From: an uncultured Bacilli bacterium
GTDB taxonomy: Bacteria > Bacillota_I > Bacilli_A > RF39 > UBA660
Direction: 5' to 3'
Length of the DNA: 7,026 bases
Assembly (NCBI GenBank): GCA_947627145.1
Contig: CANQUW010000115.1
Coordinates: 1-7,026, forward strand
Both the position numbers and the translations under genes were made by a program. The notes below the pieces were generated by a model that was given only the letters and a program-made list of their open reading frames with translations, was not told the DNA's origin and made no database searches. This document shows, one piece after another, positions 1-4,915 of this stretch (position 1 is its first letter; every line of letters begins with the position of its first letter).

Positions 1-84
1 ACATAATATATATTATACTATAATTAGACTTATTTCCGTTATTTTATTAAAACGAACTTCCAAATAAAAATTCGGGTAAATAAT

Positions 85-114
85 AAAAAATGAAAGTTTG
101 TCTTTCATTTTTTT
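85..114. terminator. Bidirectional intrinsic terminator
   Basis: AATGAAAG and CTTTCATT pair around a 5-nt loop (TTTGT). The stem is flanked by an A run at 85-90 and a T run at 108-114, so it can end transcription on either strand. No gene end is visible before it within the window, so it probably closes a gene lying to the left of base 1. Bases 1-84 contain TATAAT-like words but no ORF or RNA that I recognise. Confidence 0.65.
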
Positions 115-131
115 AGTATTTCTATTATAAT
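103..131 (+). promoter_or_regulatory. Probable promoter of the 217-aa gene and glyA
   Basis: A perfect TATAAT -10 lies at 126-131, about 25 nt before the ATG at 156. The only -35 at 17-nt spacing is the poor TTTCAT at 103-108, inside the 3' arm of the preceding terminator. The -10 is convincing in itself; the -35 is weak. It would start transcription near 138 and read through the hypothetical gene into glyA, which has no room for its own promoter. Confidence 0.45.
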
Positions 132-155
132 GAATATGGTAGGTAAAGTAGTATT

Positions 156-809
156 ATGATTAAGATTAAGTTTGAAGATTTATTAATTAATGCACTTATT
201 GTTTTAAATGATAATTATAATATTAAAAGTGTTACAAGTATACAGTTAAATACTTATAAAAAATTATTATTAAAAACAATACATGTATCTGATGAAGTTA
301 TTTATATAGAAGAAGAAAAACCTGATATTATAAAAGATAAATATTATAAATATATAGATACTTATAAATATATAGATATATATAAATATAAAGTTAAAGA
401 TATATATAAATTAAAAGATATTTATAATAAAAATAATATATTATATAAATATAATACTAAAGAAGTTATTGAATCTTTAATAAAAGATATAGATAATAAT
501 AAAATATATAAAAAATATAATAAACTTATTAGAGATAAATATATTAATGACTATGATAATATAGATATATCTATATTAGATAATGATTTATATAAAAAAG
601 AGTTATATAATAAATTAGAAAGAAAATATAATAAATTTATGTTATCTGGTAGTAGTAATGATGCGACTGATTTAGTTGAAATATTAACTACTATAGTAAA
701 TATTAACAATGATGATAATTTACTTAAAAAAGTAGAAGATAAAAATAATGATTTAGGTAAGTTTGATAAAAGAATATTTTTAGAAGGAATATATATAAAT
801 GTAGATTAG
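156..809 (+). CDS. Unrecognised Lys/Ile/Tyr/Asn/Asp-rich hypothetical protein, upstream of glyA
   Basis: This 217-aa protein belongs to no family I recognise. It has no signal peptide or clear membrane segment. Residues ~60-95 are a low-complexity stretch of repeated Y-K-Y-I-D / D-I-Y-K units, encoded by near-repeats of AAATATATAGAT. The N-terminus (to ~55) and the C-terminus from ~163 (G-S-S-N-D-A-T-D) are less biased and may be the folded parts. Base composition is even more AT-rich than glyA, with almost only A/T at third positions, as expected of a weakly constrained or fast-evolving gene. The start at 156 follows only a weak GGTAGGT SD about 11 nt upstream. The stop codon lies within the glyA SD, so the two are co-transcribed and perhaps translationally coupled. 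A long uninterrupted frame ending exactly at the glyA SD supports a real gene; its role is unknown. Confidence 0.7.
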   Translation: MIKIKFEDLLINALIVLNDNYNIKSVTSIQLNTYKKLLLKTIHVSDEVIYIEEEKPDIIKDKYYKYIDTYKYIDIYKYKVKDIYKLKDIYNKNNILYKYNTKEVIESLIKDIDNNKIYKKYNKLIRDKYINDYDNIDISILDNDLYKKELYNKLERKYNKFMLSGSSNDATDLVEILTTIVNINNDDNLLKKVEDKNNDLGKFDKRIFLEGIYINVD

Positions 810-818
810 GAGAGTATT

Positions 819-2042
819 ATGGATAAGAAATTAGAAAGTATAGTAGAAAGAGAATTAGAAAGACAAAGAAATCATATTGAACTTATTGCTAGTGAAAACT
901 TTGTATCTAGTGAAGTATTAAAATTACAAGGAAGTGTTTTAACTAATAAATATGCAGAAGGATATCCAGGTAAGAGATATTATGGTGGATGTGAGTATGT
1001 AGATATGGTAGAAGATGAAGCAAGAGAGAATGCTAAAAAATTATTTAGATGTAAGTTTGCAAATGTTCAACCACATTCAGGTAGTAGTGCTAATATGGCT
1101 GTATATAAAGCGTTACTTAACGAAAATGATAAAGTAATGGGATTAAAACTTACTGATGGAGGACACTTAACACATGGTCATCCAATGAGTTTTAGTGGTA
1201 AAGAATATAATGTTGTAAGTTATGGTGTTAATAAAGATACTGAAATGCTTGATTATGATGAGATAAAAGAATTTGCTTTAAAAGAAAAACCAAAACTTAT
1301 AATAGCAGGTTACAGTGCATATTCTAGAATAATAGATTTTAAAAAGTTTAGAGAAATAGCCGATTCTGTTGGAGCTTACTTAATGGTTGATATGGCACAT
1401 ATTGCAGGTCTTAACGCAGCAGGAGTTCATCCTTCACCAATACCTTATGCAGATGTTGTAACATCAACTACACAAAAAACTTTACGTGGACCACGTGGAG
1501 GATTAATTCTTACAAATGATGAAGAAATTGCTAAAAAAATAGATAAGACAGTTTTCCCTGGACTTCAAGGAGGACCATCAATGCATGTAATCGCAGCCAA
1601 AGCTGAATGTTTTTATGAAGCATTACAACCAGAGTTTAAAGAATATCAAAAACAAGTAATTAAAAACTCTAAAGTATTATGTGACACATTAAAAAAAGAA
1701 GGATTTAGAATAGTATCAGGAGATACAGAAAATCATTTGATGTTAGTAGATGTAAAGAAATCTTTAGGAATAACTGGAAAAGTTGCTGAAGAAGTTCTTG
1801 ATAGTATAAATATCACAGCTAATAAAAATACAATACCATTTGAGACTGAAAGTCCTATGGCAACAAGTGGTATAAGACTAGGAAGTGCCGCAATGACTAC
1901 TAGAGGTCTTAAAGAAGAAGATTTTAAAGAAATAGGTATTATTATATCAAAAGCTTTAAAAAATAGAGAAGATAAAGATATATTGAATGAATTAAAAGAA
2001 GAAGTAATTGGTATAACTAAAAAATTTCCTTTATATGAATAA
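819..2042 (+). CDS. glyA: Serine hydroxymethyltransferase (glycine hydroxymethyltransferase)
   Basis: Cytosolic PLP enzyme that interconverts serine plus tetrahydrofolate with glycine plus 5,10-methylene-tetrahydrofolate, the main source of one-carbon units. At 407 aa it is full length for bacterial SHMT. Visible family motifs are E-L-I-A-S-E-N at 21-27, [14 protein letters not shown] at 44-57, PHSGSSAN at 85-92, the GGHLTHG loop at 114-120 with the PLP-stacking His116, and the D191-x-x-H194 pair (VDMAHIAGL). The PLP Schiff-base lysine is K220 in [13 protein letters not shown], and the carboxylate-binding arginine is R353 (SGIRLG). Gln before the lysine replaces the commoner His, but the PROSITE SHMT pattern allows it. 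The start follows TAGGAGAG (807-814), which includes the stop of the preceding gene. The gene ends in an intrinsic terminator. Identification is secure. Confidence 0.98.
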   Translation: MDKKLESIVERELERQRNHIELIASENFVSSEVLKLQGSVLTNKYAEGYPGKRYYGGCEYVDMVEDEARENAKKLFRCKFANVQPHSGSSANMAVYKALLNENDKVMGLKLTDGGHLTHGHPMSFSGKEYNVVSYGVNKDTEMLDYDEIKEFALKEKPKLIIAGYSAYSRIIDFKKFREIADSVGAYLMVDMAHIAGLNAAGVHPSPIPYADVVTSTTQKTLRGPRGGLILTNDEEIAKKIDKTVFPGLQGGPSMHVIAAKAECFYEALQPEFKEYQKQVIKNSKVLCDTLKKEGFRIVSGDTENHLMLVDVKKSLGITGKVAEEVLDSINITANKNTIPFETESPMATSGIRLGSAAMTTRGLKEEDFKEIGIIISKALKNREDKDILNELKEEVIGITKKFPLYE

Positions 2043-2072
2043 AAGACTGCTTTTGCAGTCTTAATTTTTTTT
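2043..2072. terminator. Intrinsic terminator between glyA and the convergent tRNA-Gln
   Basis: AAGACTGC (2043-2050), loop TTTT and GCAGTCTT (2055-2062) form an 8-bp stem, followed on the plus strand by AATTTTTTTT. Read on the minus strand the same stem follows the tRNA 3' end and leads into TTTTATT. It can therefore end both glyA and the tRNA transcript. Confidence 0.88.
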
Positions 2073-2146
2073 GGCTGCCCCAGCTAGATTCGAACTAGCG
2101 CATAAAGCGGTCAGAGCGCTCTGCCTTACCACTTGGCTATGGGGCA
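2072..2146 (-). tRNA. tRNA-Gln, anticodon CUG
   Basis: On the minus strand the cloverleaf is complete. The acceptor TGCCCCA pairs with TGGGGCA, with discriminator G and an encoded CCA (2074-2072). The D arm is GCC-AAGTGGTAA-GGC. The anticodon stem GAGCG/CGCTT contains one G-U pair and carries the loop CTCTGAC, giving anticodon CTG (plus-strand CAG at 2112-2114). The variable loop is 5 nt and the T arm is GCTAG-TTCGAAT-CTAGC. The weak U1-A72 pair and G73 fit tRNA-Gln identity. It reads CAG, a rare Gln codon in this AT-rich sequence, so a second tRNA-Gln(UUG) probably exists elsewhere. Confidence 0.93.
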
Positions 2147-2154
2147 ATATCAAT

Positions 2155-2183
2155 ATTTTACTATAATTTGAAAATATTTTCAA
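2155..2183 (-). promoter_or_regulatory. Promoter of tRNA-Gln
   Basis: On the minus strand, TTGAAA (2183-2178), a 17-nt spacer and TAAAAT (2160-2155) form a good sigma-A-type promoter. Only 8 nt separate the -10 from the first tRNA base, so the leader would be almost nil. It lies back to back with the plus-strand promoter at 2235-2263. Confidence 0.55.
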
Positions 2184-2234
2184 CAATATCAATTTCTAGT
2201 TTAGTTATAATTTTTTGGTTTAAAAATATCAAAC

Positions 2235-2263
2235 TTGACACAATAAATGTTTTATGATATATT
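2235..2263 (+). promoter_or_regulatory. Strong promoter driving hairpin RNA copy 1
   Basis: Perfect TTGACA (2235-2240), exactly 17 nt, then TATATT (2258-2263) preceded by TG plus one base (extended -10). The predicted start is near 2270, 1-2 nt before the hairpin stem. It points towards the 3' end of the minus-strand gene, not towards any plus-strand ORF. Confidence 0.8.
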
Positions 2264-2269
2264 ATGTAT

Positions 2270-2336
2270 TGAAAAGTTGATGTTCAGCTGAGCCCCTTAA
2301 TTGAGGGCACGGCAGCGTCGTCAACTTTTTTAATTT
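2270..2336 (+). ncRNA. Candidate small hairpin RNA, antisense to the 3' end of the minus-strand gene (copy 1)
   Basis: Transcription from the promoter just upstream would give an RNA of about 60-65 nt that is nearly all structure. The outer stem AAAAGTTGATG (2272-2282) pairs with CGTCAACTTTT (2319-2329), with one U-G pair. Then come an internal loop, a GCTG/CAGC stem, a second internal loop and an apical stem CCCTT/GAGGG capped by AATT. A T tract from 2326 makes the hairpin its own terminator. It is GC-rich against AT-rich surroundings. The RNA is complementary to the last ~16 codons and the 3' end of the minus-strand gene. It matches no RNA family I can name. It could be a stand-alone antisense RNA or just a shared terminator that happens to have a promoter in front; the repeat at 3030-3096 favours the former. 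Confidence 0.6.
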
Positions 2337-2832
2337 TGTTTATATCGTATAAAATATTTCTTCCATCTCTAGTTTTTGCAATGTTTAATAAAGCTTCGTA
2401 TACCATACCATTTTTAGTTTGTAGATATACTTTTTTTAAATACCAGCCATTAGTATCCAACCATTGGTGACTATTCTCTTTATTACTACTAATAGTTTTA
2501 GATGCTTGTAATACTTCATCAATTTGAATAATGATTAAGTTTTTAATATTATTGTTATTGTTTCTAGCTAACTTATCTATTACTTTGTGAGAATTTTTGG
2601 CACCATCTTTTTTTACTCTTTCATTAGCTTTTGCAAAGCTTATTTTTTCTACTTCCTTATTTTCATGATATATGTTTATTGTTTTTCCAGCTAAGTTATT
2701 ATGAACAAATTTATTTATCCTTTTTCCCCAATATCTTGGTTTTATCCCGTCAAAGAAATTAGTATCTAAAACAACTACTGTTATATAATTATTGTTTTTT
2801 ATATTTTTTTTGCTTTTTAATTTAGATGGCAA
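2284..2832 (-). CDS. BECR/polyvalent-protein-associated nuclease-like small protein (putative toxin)
   Basis: A 182-aa soluble, lysine/asparagine-rich protein without signal or membrane segments. The second half (about 80-168) carries features I associate with Barnase-EndoU-ColicinE5/D-RelE-like or large-polyvalent-protein-associated domains of phages and conjugative elements. These are S-H-K-V-I-D-K-L at 81-88, S-H-Q-W-L-D-T-N-G-W at 121-130, V-Y-L...N-G-M-V-Y-E at 135-146, then L-N-I-A-K-T-R-D-G-R-N-I-L-Y-D-I-N-K-I-K. His82 and His122 are possible catalytic residues, but I cannot assign them. I chose the TTG start at 2832 because AGGAGG (2846-2841) sits 8 nt before it. The GTG at 2841 overlaps that SD and would add three residues. 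The last ~16 residues lie inside the hairpin repeat. It stands alone, flanked by housekeeping genes, as expected of a mobile-element remnant or an orphan toxin. The family call is by eye only and moderate to low; the gene itself is well supported. Confidence 0.65.
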   Translation of the reverse strand: MPSKLKSKKNIKNNNYITVVVLDTNFFDGIKPRYWGKRINKFVHNNLAGKTINIYHENKEVEKISFAKANERVKKDGAKNSHKVIDKLARNNNNNIKNLIIIQIDEVLQASKTISSNKENSHQWLDTNGWYLKKVYLQTKNGMVYEALLNIAKTRDGRNILYDINKIKKVDDAAVPSIKGLS

Positions 2833-2840
2833 TTTACCCA

Positions 2841-2846
2841 CCTCCT
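2841..2846 (-). promoter_or_regulatory. Shine-Dalgarno that decides the start of the minus-strand gene
   Basis: Minus-strand AGGAGG lies 8 nt upstream of a TTG codon (2832-2830), which is ideal spacing. The only longer in-frame start, GTG at 2841-2839, overlaps the SD and cannot use it. TTG as start also implies reduced translation, as would suit a toxic product. Confidence 0.75.
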
Positions 2847-2858
2847 GAAAAATATTCC

Positions 2859-2878
2859 TACTTATTTTATAATAAGTA
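2859..2878. repeat. 8-bp perfect inverted repeat upstream of the nuclease-like gene (possible operator)
   Basis: TACTTATT and AATAAGTA are separated by TTAT. On the minus strand the palindrome contains TATAAA/TAAAAT words that could be the -10 of the nuclease-like gene (TAAAAT at 2869-2864; only a weak -35, TTATAA, 17 nt upstream). A repressor site over this promoter is possible, but in such AT-rich DNA chance is a real alternative. Confidence 0.35.
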
Positions 2879-2895
2879 AAACTGAGTTATAAGTC

Positions 2896-2934
2896 GCTTT
2901 TATACTAAAAAAATCATTTTTTTTGAGTAAAAGC
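2896..2934. repeat. Imperfect inverted repeat in the gap upstream of the nuclease-like gene
   Basis: GCTTTTATACT plus an A run faces a T run plus GAGTAAAAGC, forming a hairpin with an A/T-rich inner stem and a small bulge. The A run and T run lie inside the stem, so it could act as a weak terminator in either direction, insulating the gene from transcription coming from its right. Between it and the second repeat (2935-2986) I see nothing recognisable; the whole 2842-3194 gap holds only the elements listed here. Confidence 0.4.
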
Positions 2935-2994
2935 TACATTATTTTACATTTGTTTACATATTTATTAATGTTATACAAAAACTATGTATCAAAT

Positions 2995-3023
2995 TTGACA
3001 TATTAATTATTTTGTGATATATT
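2995..3023 (+). promoter_or_regulatory. Strong promoter driving hairpin RNA copy 2
   Basis: TTGACA (2995-3000), 17 nt, TATATT (3018-3023) with TG one base upstream. Boxes and spacing are identical to copy 1, although the spacer sequence differs. The predicted start is near 3030, 2-3 nt before the hairpin. Confidence 0.8.
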
Positions 3024-3024
3024 A

Positions 3025-3102
3025 TTAGTTGTAAAAGTTGATGTTCTTGCTGAGCCCCTTAATTGAGGGCACGTCAGCGTCATCAACTTTTATTTTGTTT
3101 AT
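3025..3102 (-). pseudogene. Possible remnant of a second nuclease-like gene C-terminus
   Basis: On the minus strand the second repeat reads I-N-K-I-K-V-D-D-A-D-V-P-S-I-K-G-L-S and a short further tail to TAA at 3027-3025. This is nearly the same as the C-terminus of the 2284-2832 protein (I-N-K-I-K-K-V-D-D-A-A-V-P-S-I-K-G-L-S). Weak nucleotide similarity seems to continue to about 3125, but no nuclease-like domain remains and the gltX promoter now occupies that place. The match may simply follow from conservation of the hairpin. Confidence 0.35.
3030..3096 (+). ncRNA. Candidate small hairpin RNA (copy 2, stand-alone)
   Basis: AAAAGTTGATG (3033-3043) pairs perfectly with CATCAACTTTT (3081-3091). 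Inside are a GCTGA/TCAGC stem and the apical CCCTT-AATT-GAGGG hairpin, followed by TTTTATTTTG. The transcript would be about 60-65 nt with its own promoter and terminator. gltX has a separate promoter downstream (3132-3160), so this is unlikely to be only a gltX leader. It faces no intact gene on the opposite strand. It could act in trans on the mRNA of the 2284-2832 gene, given the near-identical sequence. An attenuator role for gltX by read-through cannot be excluded. Confidence 0.58.
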
Positions 3103-3131
3103 AAAACGATTAATAATATTCAGCGTTCTAC

Positions 3132-3160
3132 TTGATTTTTAGGGATAAATTTGGTATATT
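3132..3160 (+). promoter_or_regulatory. Promoter of gltX
   Basis: TTGATT (3132-3137), 17-nt spacer, TATATT (3155-3160), with a predicted start near 3167. This leaves a leader of about 28 nt containing AAAAGGAG (3178-3185), 9 nt before the ATG at 3195. The leader is too short for a T-box. Confidence 0.65.
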
Positions 3161-3194
3161 AAAGCAGACTTATATATAAAAGGAGTTGATTTAG

Positions 3195-4841
3195 ATGAAT
3201 GATGAAATAGCGGATTTATTATTTCCACATATTGATAAAACACCTGATTATTATGAAAAGATGTATCCTAAAAGAGATTTAGCTGAGAATGCAATGGTTA
3301 CACGTTATGGACCTAGTCCTACTGGTAGTGTTCATTTAGGTAATTTATTTTCTGCTTTTTGTGATATGATTTACGCAAGACAAAGTGGAGGAGTATTCTT
3401 TTTAAGGATAGAAGATACTGATCAAAAACGTGCAGTAGAGGGCGGTATTGATAATATCACTTCTGTATTAAAAGCTTTTTCTATTAATCCAACAGAAGGT
3501 TATGGTATCGGCGGAGATTATGGCCCTTACAAACAAAGTGAAAGAACTGAGATTTATCAGACTTACGTAAAAGACTTAATTAGAAGAGATCTTGCTTATC
3601 CTTGTTTTATGACAGAAGAAGAAGAAAAAGAGATAAAAGAAGAACAATCTATATTAAAACAAAAAATAGGAATATATGGACATTATGCAACAGATAGAAA
3701 CTTATCATATGAGGAAATTAAAGAAAACTTAGATAATGGTAAAGATTATGTTATTCGTCTTAAATCACCAGGAAATCCTGAACATACTATAGAAGTAAAA
3801 GACGCTATTAAAGGAAAACTTAAATTTCCTGAACATAATATTGATACAATACTTCTAAAGAAAGATGGAACACCAACATATCATTTAGCTCATGCAATTG
3901 ATGATCACTTAATGCATACAACTCATGTTATTAGAGGAGACGAATGGGTATCAAGCTTACCTTTACATATACAATTATTTAAAGTTTTAGGATTTACACC
4001 ACCTAAATATGCACATATCGCACCAATAACTATAAAAGATAGTGAAACTGGAACAATAAGAAAACTTTCTAAAAGAAAAGACTTATGGGCAGGTGCAACA
4101 TACTATGAAGAAAGTGGTATTCCAATAGATGCTCTTCATCTATATCTCGCAACAATTGCTAATACTAATTTTGAAGAATGGTATTTAAAAAATCAAGATA
4201 AAAAAATAGAAGATTTTGAATTTGATTTTTCTCATCAAGGTATTGGTGGTACTAGTTTTGATGAAGCTAAACTTAATAATATTTGTAAAACATATTTTTC
4301 TCGTAAAAGTGGTACTGAAGTATATGAAGAAACACTTAAATATGCAGAAAAATTTGATAAAGAATATGCCAGCATCTTAAAAGAAAACAAAGACATAATG
4401 ATTAAATTTCTAAGTATAGAAAAAGATGGACCAAGGCCTAGAAAAGATATATCAAAATACAGTGATGTAAAAGAAGAATTTTCTTATGCAATTGATGAAT
4501 ATTTTGAAAATGAAAAATATTCTAAACTTGAAAGTGATAAAAACTATGATTTAGATATGATTAAAAGATACATTGATATTTATAATATAGATGACTCTAA
4601 AGATGAATGGTTTGAACGCGTTAAAGAATTTTCTATTAACGAAGGATATTCTGCTAATGTAAAAGAATATAAAAACAATCCAGATAAATATAAAAGTCAT
4701 GTAGGAGATGTATGTGAAGCTATAAGAGTTATGGTAACAGGTAGAACTAAATCCCCTGATTTATATGAAATCTTAAAAATACTTGGTAAAGACAAGATGA
4801 ATAAAAGATTAGAATTATTTAAAAAACATTTAGAAAAATAG
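3195..4841 (+). CDS. gltX: Glutamate--tRNA ligase (GluRS), long clostridial-type form
   Basis: Class I aminoacyl-tRNA synthetase that charges tRNA-Glu with glutamate using ATP; in many Bacillota it also mischarges tRNA-Gln for repair by GatCAB. The HIGH-type motif is H47-L-G-N within RYGPSPTGSVHLGN. It is followed by FFLRIEDTDQKR (68-79), the YHLAHAIDDHLM region (229-240) with HVIRGDEW (244-251), and the KMSKS-type loop RKLSKRKD at 289-296. The C-terminal helical anticodon-binding part ends in a typical block, R-V-M-V-T-G-R-T-K-S-P-D-L-Y (511-524). It is 548 aa, longer than the usual ~470-500, with about 30 extra N-terminal residues before the first beta strand and an expanded C-terminal half. 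Both are traits I recall from clostridial long-form GltX. It has its own promoter, SD and terminator. Whether it is discriminating cannot be read from the motifs; the tRNA-Gln nearby makes the question relevant. Confidence 0.95.
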   Translation: MNDEIADLLFPHIDKTPDYYEKMYPKRDLAENAMVTRYGPSPTGSVHLGNLFSAFCDMIYARQSGGVFFLRIEDTDQKRAVEGGIDNITSVLKAFSINPTEGYGIGGDYGPYKQSERTEIYQTYVKDLIRRDLAYPCFMTEEEEKEIKEEQSILKQKIGIYGHYATDRNLSYEEIKENLDNGKDYVIRLKSPGNPEHTIEVKDAIKGKLKFPEHNIDTILLKKDGTPTYHLAHAIDDHLMHTTHVIRGDEWVSSLPLHIQLFKVLGFTPPKYAHIAPITIKDSETGTIRKLSKRKDLWAGATYYEESGIPIDALHLYLATIANTNFEEWYLKNQDKKIEDFEFDFSHQGIGGTSFDEAKLNNICKTYFSRKSGTEVYEETLKYAEKFDKEYASILKENKDIMIKFLSIEKDGPRPRKDISKYSDVKEEFSYAIDEYFENEKYSKLESDKNYDLDMIKRYIDIYNIDDSKDEWFERVKEFSINEGYSANVKEYKNNPDKYKSHVGDVCEAIRVMVTGRTKSPDLYEILKILGKDKMNKRLELFKKHLEK

Positions 4842-4872
4842 AACTACTTTAAATTTGTAGTTCTTTTTCTTT
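4840..4872 (+). terminator. Intrinsic terminator of gltX
   Basis: GAACTAC (4841-4847) and GTAGTTC (4857-4863) form the stem, extended by A4840-T4864, with a 9-nt loop, followed by TTTTTCTTT. The stem overlaps the gltX stop codon. Confidence 0.85.
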
Positions 4873-4898
4873 AGAGTTTTTATGTTTTGTGATAAAAT
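4870..4898 (+). promoter_or_regulatory. Promoter of the activase-like operon
   Basis: TTTAGA (4870-4875), 17 nt, TAAAAT (4893-4898) preceded by TG one base upstream (extended -10). The predicted start is near 4905. That lies downstream of the GTG at 4889 and just upstream of GGTGAT (4907-4912), an SD 3 nt before the ATG at 4916, so the promoter decides the start of the first gene. The leader is only about 11 nt. Confidence 0.6.
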
Positions 4899-4915
4899 AT
4901 TACTTGGGTGATTAT

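Larger units (their letters stand above)
2227..2344 (+). repeat. Direct repeat copy 1 (promoter plus hairpin unit)
   Basis: This unit matches bases 2987-3103 in the same orientation. Both begin at TATCAAA, carry TTGACA at the same offset, share TGATATATTAT, and have a hairpin core identical at about 55 of 59 aligned columns (one indel). Both end in ATTTTGTTTATA. The match is weaker in the spacer between -35 and -10 than in the hairpin, which suggests selection on the RNA and the promoter boxes. I see no transposase, terminal inverted repeats or target duplication. Confidence 0.85.
2987..3103 (+). repeat. Direct repeat copy 2 (promoter plus hairpin unit)
   Basis: Second copy of the 2227-2344 unit, 760 bp downstream in the same orientation. 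It now sits upstream of gltX. Its base changes keep the structure: the outer stem has an A-U pair where copy 1 has G-U, and the middle stem gains one A-U pair. Confidence 0.85.

Noticed and set aside
1..84. Possible structured leader or promoter (TATAAT at 19-24, CGAA/TTCG arms)
   Set aside because: Any -35 would fall at or beyond the window edge, and the pairing arms are only 4 nt. It is also followed by a terminator, so nothing definite can be supported.
2072..2344. tRNA-Gln as an integration site with the nuclease-like gene as cargo
   Set aside because: The island lies on the 5' side of the tRNA, no copy of the tRNA 3' end is seen at the far border, and there is no integrase.
2227..3103. 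Composite transposon or CRISPR-like explanation for the two repeats
   Set aside because: There are only two copies 760 bp apart, with no transposase, terminal inverted repeats or target duplication. Each repeat is explained as a promoter plus hairpin.
3030..3194. T-box or other riboswitch controlling gltX
   Set aside because: No T-box specifier/antiterminator elements are seen. gltX has its own promoter at 3132-3160 with a ~28-nt leader, and the same hairpin occurs away from gltX at 2270. A minor read-through role is not excluded.
4889..4915. Upstream GTG start for the DUF2229-like gene (nine extra residues)
   Set aside because: It lies upstream of the predicted -10 and has no SD. ATG 4916 has GGTGAT at short spacing, and the protein family begins at the K-I-G-I-P-K motif.
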